This document shows positions 57,701 through 64,000 of a stretch of 64,000 nucleotides of DNA, piece by piece (positions within the stretch are counted from its first letter, which is position 1; the number at the start of each line of letters is the position of its first letter). The stretch comes from Hymenolepis diminuta (lineage: Eukaryota; Platyhelminthes; Cestoda; Cyclophyllidea; Hymenolepididae): assembly GCA_900708905.1 (NCBI GenBank), contig CAADRB010000072.1, positions 329,360-393,359 of the forward strand, read 5' to 3'. The notes under the pieces are model-generated. The model was not told where the DNA came from and ran no database searches. It saw only the letters and a program-made list of their open reading frames with translations. Both the position numbers and the translations under genes were made by a program.

Positions 57701-59462
57701 TACATCCATGCCGACATTTTCCTTGATGAATTTGATGGCGAACTCTTTTTGGGACTCCGTTTTCACCTGTTCACTGAGACCACCGAGTTCGAGAAAGGCG
57801 CGGAAGAGATCATCTTCCATTCCCACCGCATCGAACTGCTGGGACTCCTTGTTGAATCCCAAATGCTGCAAGTGTTGAAATCCGAAAGGACTGCTTATCA
57901 AGTCCGTCTTGTTCGTCTTCTACAAAAAAGGAAACAAATGAAAAGACAGCAAAGGTTACTGAGGGATATATACAAGGAATACACACATACATTACGTTTG
58001 GTAAACATTGCAGTAGCTAGGTGAGGTGTGTATGCGTGTGCGGTGTAAGTGGCTTTAAATAAAGTGAGATCAAGTGAGACCATAGAGAAGAAAGCAAGTA
58101 GAAGCAAGCCATTTAATTGGCTAAGGGGTAATAGGCGCACGTAGACACCCAAACAATCACTGAGTGTGACATCGCACAATAAGAACCCACTGCATTAATG
58201 CTTATACCGCGTAATTGTCAAATGCGAATATAAATCTTGAATGAAAAAGACCAGTTGCTCAAGTTATAGACACAAAATCATGGATTTGTGAAGAAAATTA
58301 ATGGGTAAAACGCCTTGATCGAACACTGCTTATAGACCTTTGTTAAGTTAAAAATTGTAGCCGTTTCGGTTCAACCTTTGGACGAAATAAATTAATTTAA
58401 TTGGCAAGTAAATAACTGGTCAATAAGAACTGGATACTATGGACAAGAATTTGTTCAGCTGTCCAGGTTACGAATTACGAAATTTAAAACTTTGGAACGT
58501 GAACAAACCATTAAGAAAATATAGTAGAATCCGAAGCCAAAAATCAAATGAAGACCCTTTGATACCTAAACATCACGCTCAACATCCTTTTGATTCTCTT
58601 GCCTCTAACATACGATTGGACTAAAATTAACCGTTTTCAGTTGCTTTCTCACAGGGCAAAATAGTGGATTATAAAATAAACTTTGCATCAAAGTAATTAC
58701 AGCTATCACTAACATGGTAACAAGAGAATCCCCAGAAGCGAACAATCAAATAAAAACGCGAACCTTGGACTCTAACAATTCTTCAGATATTGTATTTAGT
58801 GAAAAGCGGCTATTAACTACAACTAATATGCACTAAGCTCCCGACAAACTATCCATAAACACGAAGAAAATTGGATTAAATAAGCGTCCATTCAAATTCT
58901 GGTTACATACCTTTTTTCGAACGCTACTGAAGGTGTTCCAGAGCCTTGAGGTGTGCGACGCAGAGACGTTAGCAGCTGTACCCGAAAGACCAACAGCCTT
59001 GAGTCCCGATTGGGGCATATTGAGTACAGTGGTGGCATTACCATTCAACGTCGTAGTTGTTCGCGATATCTCATTTGTATGATTGATAAACCGGTTAATG
59101 AGACGATTGAGAATGTGCTGAAATTGCTTCCCCTCTTGAGCTGAAGGAAAGGAAATTAATATTGGACACTCGTCTCCCTTAAACGTCGCTATTTTATCAC
59201 AGTGTTGTGTGTATTCCATTTGGACAAAAATTTGCTGCTCGAAGAGTTGGGACATCTTTTCAATGTCATAGAGGCGAATGAAGTACTTTGCATTATCGCG
59301 TTCAATTGTGGCCACACCGACACGGTGTTCAAGCCATTGACTTCCTCTAGAATCTGGTTTGTAGATTCGCAATACCGTGATCATACGAGCCATTCGATGA
59401 GGAGCAAGATAGCTCAGTATCTTTTGATTCTCCTCATCTGTTAACAGAGAACTGCCAACTAC
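51635..59462 (-). CDS. WASL: WASP/N-WASP homologue, 5' exon not found
   Basis: Scaffold that links Cdc42 and other signals to Arp2/3-driven actin branching. Exons 59462-58911, 57919-57701, 54970-54560 and 51784-51635 join in phase 0 to 443 codons plus stop. Domains: WH1/EVH1 from GSSLLTDEENQKILSYLAPH through FPSAQEGKQFQHILNRL (about residues 1-105 of the visible part); short basic stretch KKKTNK; CRIB/GBD with ISSPFGFQHLQHLGF; a Pro-rich part with a run of 13 Pro; WH2-like GDEIRAFNKNTLKN; an amphipathic C-like helix LSDALNKLLSQRRQYL; acidic end DDEGDDSDSL. The length fits WASP proteins. The tail lacks the Trp that binds Arp2/3 in WASP proteins. The first exon with the start Met must lie at the right, between 59463 and 63493, and was not identified. 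Confidence 0.92.
51785..54559. other. WASP homologue intron, 2.8 kb
   Basis: Splits the WH2-like motif from the C helix. Family C copy at 54155-54440; the remainder shows nothing recognised. Confidence 0.75.
54155..54440 (+). repeat. dispersed repeat family C, copy 1
   Basis: Shares GCTGAATTTTAATCCCGTTT, CTAACTATTTCAACCGTC and GACTTTATCTGTATTCCTC, plus the ACCAACTGGTAAGACTTTAT lead, with 61005-61300. Confidence 0.5.
54560..54970 (-). CDS. WASL: WASP homologue, polyproline and WH2-like exon
   Basis: TCAAATAG acceptor and AAAAAT|GTAAGT donor, 137 codons. Several SH3/profilin-type stretches (SRPAPPPPPPSTDF, QPPKPVPRKFP, VAPPPPPSE, a 13-Pro run), then GGGSGSTSKSAIPAIP and GDEIRAFNKNTLKN, which reads as a WH2/verprolin motif cut by the intron. 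Confidence 0.9.
54971..57700. other. WASP homologue intron, 2.7 kb
   Basis: A doubtful exon-like stretch at 56500-56634 (minus); otherwise no signal. Confidence 0.7.
56500..56634 (-). CDS. possible exon, unrecognised
   Basis: Inside the WASP intron, after an acceptor-like TTGTTTCCAG, about 45 codons: DVISDDFAHFELIFLQNDKW, VESCVNKRFTGVLALKLSKT. It does not fit between the WASP GBD and the polyproline region, which already join well. No donor was fixed. Confidence 0.12.
57701..57919 (-). CDS. WASL: WASP homologue, CRIB/GBD exon
   Basis: TTTTGTAG acceptor and GATGTA|GTAAGT donor, 73 codons. KTNKTDLISSPFGFQHLQHL is the CRIB consensus (ISxPxxFxHxxHxG); then FNKESQQFDAVGMEDDLFRA and FAIKFIKENVGMDV cover the autoinhibitory GBD. 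Confidence 0.95.
57920..58910. other. WASP homologue intron, 1 kb
   Basis: Family A copy at 58415-58615. Confidence 0.8.
58415..58615 (+). repeat. dispersed repeat family A, copy 6
   Basis: Contains GGTCAATAAGAACTGGATAC, TATGGACAAGAATTTG, CCGAAGCCAAAAATCAAATG and CGCTCAACATCC. Lies just past the WH1 exon of the WASP homologue, in the following intron. Confidence 0.6.
58911..59462 (-). CDS. WASL: WASP homologue, WH1/EVH1 exon
   Basis: AATGTTAG acceptor and AAAAAG|GTATGT donor, 184 codons. MARMITVLRIYKPDSRGSQW, HRVGVATIERDNAKYFIRLY and MEYTQHCDKIATFKGDECPI follow the WH1 pattern of N-WASP. A Ser/Thr/Asn-rich linker (TTTTLNGNATTVLN) follows, and the exon ends in basic VRKK. Confidence 0.93.
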
Positions 59463-60039
59463 CTAACATTAAAGGAAGTAACAAAGAATAGTCAGAGAAG
59501 TACACTATTTTATTCGTAGGAAAAAAATTAATTGAAAGCTTATGAAACAAAACGAAATGATACGAGTGTAATGTGGCTATGCCAGCAATTATATAATGTT
59601 GTTAAATAATCGAACAAAGTGAATGTGAAAGACAATCTATAATAATGATCAGAATTTTGAAGCTATTGCAGATAAACTCACAAAAAATTTGCCCTAAAAA
59701 GCGGTAATGCAGCAATAATGAGTATAAAAACGACAGACATATGTTCAAAACTACATTTACCAAAGCTAGCTTATTAATAGTTACAACAAATGGCGGATTA
59801 GATTCCAAATAAATTCAGAAAAAAATACTGGAAAGAAATCAACGAATAGAGTGAGTTTGAACTTTATTTTGCGATTCATTGTTAAATTATTTTTGAAAAA
59901 CTAGTAAAATAAGGGATATAATATTCATAAAATGCAAATAAAATGAGATAACATCAAAAGCAGTACTTGGGTTTTAAGATTGGATTTGGAATTGTATGAA
60001 GAAAATAAATAAGCATTTTAATTATTTCAAAGAAGTGGC

Positions 60040-60110
60040 AAAACTATAGACCAACCATCACAGGAAGTCCAACCGATAGGCCAAATTATCAAAATCTTGC
60101 GAAACGAGTG
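60040..60110 (+). repeat. dispersed repeat family A, 5' fragment
   Basis: AGTGGCAAAACTATAGACCA and ACCATCACAGGAAGTCCAAC resemble the start of copies 3 and 4 (GAAGTGGCAAAACTGACCA). Only the first part is present. Confidence 0.3.
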
Positions 60111-60488
60111 GTTAATAATAACGTTTCGACAGGAAAAACGTTTTTTTCAATTTTAAAAGTCCTAAATTCTGCATAATGGTATTGATATGGCCTAGAAGCA
60201 TCAATATTATTTTAAAAATTATATTTTTGCCTTTTCTATATATTACAAATGTGTAGCTTTCTGATATGCGTATTATTTCCGCTAACATTATCTCTTCAAA
60301 ATTTTGCTATTTTTGATCTTTCGTTCCACTTTTCACAATTTTAACTTTACGATTTGTCATATCTCTACTCTTCCTTGTACTTTTATGTGTCCGTTAGTGA
60401 CATCCAGCTTCGTATTGCGATTTTGTTCTGTTATTTCACTTATTTCCTTTGTGTCAGAAAATTCAGCCGTACCTTTCATTCACAAACT

Positions 60489-60503
60489 TATATATATATA
60501 TAA
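60489..60503. repeat. (TA)n microsatellite
   Basis: TATATATATATA run in the intron or intergenic stretch beyond the WASP WH1 exon. Confidence 0.75.
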
Positions 60504-61004
60504 ATTCCATGTCTGGATAGATTTTTCATATATGTACTATCTAGCTAATTTTGTAACTAACATCAGTGCCATTATTGTAAATTTCTGGAAGAGTATGGCT
60601 AGATTGTTTATTCTATGGTGGTTCCTTAAAAACCATTTTTCATTACACTGTATGTTTATCAAGAGTACCTGGACATGGTATTTACTTTTTATGTAGCTTA
60701 CATATTTAATTCGGCATATCCATTTTATGATTTCCTACATTACATTAATAATTTTTTATCCTAAATGCAACTCGAATTCCGATATAATTTTTTATTACAC
60801 ATTTATCCTAAAAGACAACTTCTATTTGTGATAAGAAAACGTGGGCTTTGGTATCGAGGTTGCACTTATGATTTTGCGGCACGATTATCTATCTTTTATA
60901 TTATATTTGAAACATTAATGCGTATTCATCGGAAACGCTTAATTTTAGAATTGCTGTTCCATTGAATTTTCATGATTGACTGTTTTTGTGATTCGATTTG
61001 ATGT

Positions 61005-61300
61005 TTTAAATACTATCAACCAGTTAGATCTTATCGCCGGCCCATCTACTATCTGTCTATCTATCTATCTACTATGAAGACTCAGATGAATGTCTGACAA
61101 TGCTTCCCACCCATTTTCAACTCTCTAATGGCTAACATTTTTGTCCTGACCTTCGCGGCTGAATTGTAATATTGCTATTTAACTATTTCAATTGTCCAAG
61201 ACTTTATCTATAAATCCCCTTGTGTAATCTTCCCCTAGACAGATTTGACCGTTTTCTCATCTATTCGGTTCAATTCTGTCAGACTTCTCCCATTCCTTTT
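61005..61300 (+). repeat. dispersed repeat family C, copy 2
   Basis: ATCAACCAGTTAGATCTTAT, CGCGGCTGAATTGTAATATT, TTTAACTATTTCAATTGTCC and GACTTTATCTATAAATCCCC. It includes a short CTAT microsatellite at 61053-61075 and precedes a family B copy. Confidence 0.5.
61053..61075. repeat. (CTAT)n microsatellite
   Basis: CTGTCTATCTATCTATCTAC tetranucleotide run inside a family C copy. Confidence 0.8.
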
Positions 61301-61569
61301 ATCTATACCTTTAATAAGTCTTACCAAATTATTATCACTACTAAATCCATAATCTTCCTCTTACTCTTTACAGCTTTATATGTAGAAACTCTTGTGCTTA
61401 GCTCTCTTCAACATGATCAACTGAACGGAAATAGGCAGATCTCCAAACAATTACATTTTCCAAGTTTCGTGAATTCGTCAGAAGTTAGTTACCTTTAGGG
61501 GTGCGAAATATTCGTAGCAAACTGAATTACTCTAATCAGTGTTTATCTACTGCCGAACCTGTACCATAT

Positions 61570-61970
61570 GTGAAGTATAACTCCTCATGCATTTCCCAAA
61601 ATTATTCTTCAATCAAATTCTCTATAAAAATACTTTGGTTTTTTATTCACGGAGCCGCAGTGATGCTTATAGGTCTCTATAATCTGAACTCCAACTGCCA
61701 TGTCTGGACGTATTTATCGGTTCTCCTTTTTTTCTTCATTTGTCACAAATCATTTAAGAGTACACCTGCACACACCCTCACGCCTGTCTTTGCCCAAGTG
61801 ACTCATAAACTATTATTGTATTTCCACTCACAGGCACGCGTCTCGCTCACCTGCTCCTAAAATTATATTCCTGTCTCCCTCTCTCTCTGCCTCCCGCGTT
61901 TTAATCGTTTGTTGTACAATAGAACTGTATCTACACTCAGCACTTGATGTTCTTTTCTGAGGAACTGTAG
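61570..61970 (+). repeat. dispersed repeat family B, copy 4
   Basis: CATTTCCCAAAATTATTCTT, TTCACGGAGCCGCAGTGATG, TTTGCCCAAGTGACTCATAA and ATTGTATTTCCACTCACAGG follow the family order. The 3' end is more worn. Confidence 0.65.
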
Positions 61971-63363
61971 TTACTTATTGTTAATCGTAGTCTAATCTCC
62001 TATAAATCGGTGACCTCCATCCTTATGTACTCTAAATGCTGTAATATTAGTAGCACTACCATAATTAACAAATAATGGAATCAAGGAGAAGACGGGGGGA
62101 GGGGTCGTTGAGCTCCCTTTATGAGAAACTCTAATTCCGCCACCTTCAATATTAGCCAAACTTATCCAATGAGATCGATCATTCTACTGAATGGATGTGC
62201 ATCAATGGACATTGAACCCGTGGCCTACGTTTTTGCAGACAATTTTGTCAATCACCATGCCACCAGCGCACAATATTGTAGTCAATAACATAGGGCCAAT
62301 GTAACAAATGCAACACGTTACTAACAACATACCTTATCGAGCGACAAGTCTACCAGTTGTGGCTATACAATAATATTCCTTCTCTCAATTGTGCCATCTA
62401 TTGACCGTTGTTTTTTTAAAGGACTACAAAAGTCGATATTGTTTTTATTAACATTTTCCTGATAAATTATTCAGAATCTCCGTTATTCAGACTTGCATAC
62501 CTAGACCTATTCCATTAATTTCCATGTTATAAAAGGTTTGGTTGCCCCTTAGCTGGATTTTAACGAGCTAAATGTCATTCATTGAACTTCTATGAGGTTA
62601 GGCCAGATAATTAGAAAGAAAACATTAAAACACACTTCGTGCATTAAACACTTGATATAAAGTAAACGGCTAAAGTTAATGGTACACTTGATCATTTGTA
62701 TTAAAAACACTCCTTACTCAAAGCAATTCAGTAATGGCAACTGTTTGGTAAGCAAATTACGAGTAACTTGAGCCAATATAAGCGAGATAATTCTATTTAT
62801 AAGATATAATTAGATTTAGCTTACACTTAACACTAACTGGTTATGTTACAGGAAAAATCATTATTCGAAACCCAGCAAATTTTACACATTACTAGGACAA
62901 GCTACATTATTAAGTCAACATAAGCCAGTCAAATGTGATCAAATCCAATCAAATGGGCTTGCCTGACCAGTTAAAGCGCCACCGGGTGAATGGGAGCAAT
63001 CAACTTAAATTTAACCATAAAGCAATTACGCAGTGGACATATCGGCGTTAACTTAACTAAGCCCTACAAACACGAGAAATATATGATTGAATCCCGTCGC
63101 CCAACAACGCCCACAAGTGGAAAGACGAAGCCATGTCCCAACTTCTATATACTCATATGCATATTCAGGAGGAGGTTAGATTTAATTTCTCAGCCTCCAG
63201 TACAGCAATAAACAAATCATCGTAGTCCTTTTTGTTTATGGCATTTCATACATTACTTTTAGCTCAGTTACATCTCATGAATCCTTACATAAATACCAAA
63301 CGACTCAAACGTACACTTCCCAAACCAAATCCAGAAATTCCAGTTTGCGTTTACAATATTTAA

Positions 63364-63369
63364 TTTATT
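63364..63369 (-). terminator. poly(A) signal of GMPPB
   Basis: AATAAA on the minus strand, about 125 nt after the stop codon. Position and hexamer fit a short 3' UTR. Confidence 0.45.
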
Positions 63370-63416
63370 TCACATACAAGACAATGAAAAAAGAATCCAG
63401 CTAGATAATTTATAGG

Positions 63417-63486
63417 TAGGGAGGAAAGAGGATGGAAAGAGAGAAAAGTGGACGAAAGAGGGAGGGAGAAGATGAAATGAACGGGG
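63417..63486. repeat. purine-rich tract in GMPPB 3' UTR
   Basis: About 70 bp made almost only of A and G on the plus strand (GGAGGAAAGAGGATGG...), so pyrimidine-rich in the GMPPB transcript, between stop codon and poly(A) signal. Confidence 0.7.
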
Positions 63487-63493
63487 AATGAAG

Positions 63494-63625
63494 TCACATG
63501 ATAATTTGAGGCTCCGTAACGCAGTCCTTTATCTGCTTGTGGGGCAGAACTCTACACCCATTGACGTAGATTTCATCTAATACCTCTACGTCTTCTCCCA
63601 AAACCGACACATTCTCCATTCGAAC
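63494..63625 (-). CDS. GMPPB: GDP-mannose pyrophosphorylase B (mannose-1-phosphate guanylyltransferase beta), last exon
   Basis: The enzyme makes GDP-mannose from mannose-1-phosphate and GTP in the cytosol, for N-glycans, GPI anchors and O-mannose. Only the C-terminal exon is in the window: acceptor TACTAAG, 43 codons, stop TGA at 63496-63494. The residues [20 protein letters not shown] and [16 protein letters not shown], ending EPQIIM, match the C-terminal left-handed beta-helix end of GMPPB (family ending ...LNGxxVLPHKSI...EPxIIM). The remaining exons lie right of the window. The gene is on the same strand as, and upstream of, the WASP homologue. Confidence 0.93.
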   Translation of the reverse strand, partial: VRMENVSVLGEDVEVLDEIYVNGCRVLPHKQIKDCVTEPQIIM

Positions 63626-64000
63626 CTTAGTAATAGAAGGTAAGCAATAATTTAAAAACAAAATGACAAATCAAGTCTCCATAAGAAATCCAAGTGAAAT
63701 TAATATATATATATATATATATAGACGAATCAGAAAATCTACCTAATAAAGCATATGGGTTAGTTTCGAGGAAATAACACAAATATCACTTCAATTGAGA
63801 TTCCCAAAGTTCAAGTTCCCATCAACTGTTTGAAAGAGAAATGGATAGGCTTCATTTTGTTTGTTTCCATATTACTTGCCCTGTCTGTTCATATTTTGTG
63901 TCCACTCATTTGCCGGCATATCAGAAATGTAAATTACGCCAAGAATGAATCCCCCTCAACCCTTTCTCAGACTATCTCCTCGTTGTTACAGCTTCGTATC
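63626..64000. other. GMPPB intron (partial)
   Basis: No further GMPPB exon recognised; (TA)n at 63703. Confidence 0.7.
63703..63722. repeat. (TA)n microsatellite
   Basis: About ten TA units in the GMPPB intron upstream of its last exon. Confidence 0.85.

Larger units (their letters stand above)
59463..63493. other. 5' region of WASP homologue and 3' flank of GMPPB
   Basis: Should hold the first WASP exon and promoter; neither was identified. Family C (61005-61300) and B (61570-61970) copies, microsatellites, and the GMPPB 3' UTR at the right end. Confidence 0.6.

Noticed and set aside
57602..58024. 140-codon plus-strand open frame
   Set aside because: Antisense to the CRIB/GBD exon of the WASP homologue.
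62290..62375. Mini-exon candidate (QLVDLSLDK before a GTATGT) as the first WASP exon
   Set aside because: It has no start codon and a stop just upstream; the link to the WH1 exon cannot be supported.

Overview
This window is nuclear DNA of a eukaryote: AT-rich, with intron-split genes and many old repeats. The protein families, several introns of only about 38-90 bp next to kilobase-sized ones, and LTR-element types known from flatworms suggest a parasitic flatworm (a cestode or trematode). The species cannot be read from the sequence. No rRNA or tRNA gene, CRISPR array or bacterial operon was recognised.

Five genes can be assembled exon by exon. (1) Positions 1319-14416, plus strand: the 3' two thirds of an SLC5 sodium/glucose cotransporter in six exons; its 5' exons lie left of the window. 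(2) Positions 25666-26511, plus: a complete AP-3 adaptor sigma subunit (four exons, 194 aa). (3) Positions 47835-38078, minus: a complete group II PLP-dependent decarboxylase (twelve exons, 504 aa) that looks more like histidine decarboxylase than DOPA decarboxylase. (4) Positions 59462-51635, minus: a WASP/N-WASP homologue (four exons seen, first exon not found) with WH1, CRIB/GBD, polyproline, WH2-like and acidic parts. (5) Positions 63625-63494, minus: the last exon of GDP-mannose pyrophosphorylase B. For genes 1-4, the joined exons keep one reading frame and use GT/AG borders.

The remaining sequence (well over 85 percent) is introns and intergenic DNA filled with degraded mobile elements. 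These include an approximately 0.9 kb TRIM-like element with two related ~200-bp direct repeats around one continuous open frame (8390-9306), two Ty3/gypsy integrase fossils (21471-21846 minus, 45664-45822 plus), a probable solo LTR (17669-18041), and an LTR with a tRNA-Trp-type primer binding site (40586-41006, minus). Several short dispersed families recur at up to eight places.

The genes do not form a pathway together: they cover sugar uptake, vesicle sorting, amine synthesis, actin nucleation and sugar-nucleotide synthesis. The points most worth a second look are the decarboxylase (HDC-type specificity residues, but Asp beside the cofactor-binding Asp), the WASP homologue whose acidic tail has no tryptophan, and the TRIM-like element with an open reading frame.
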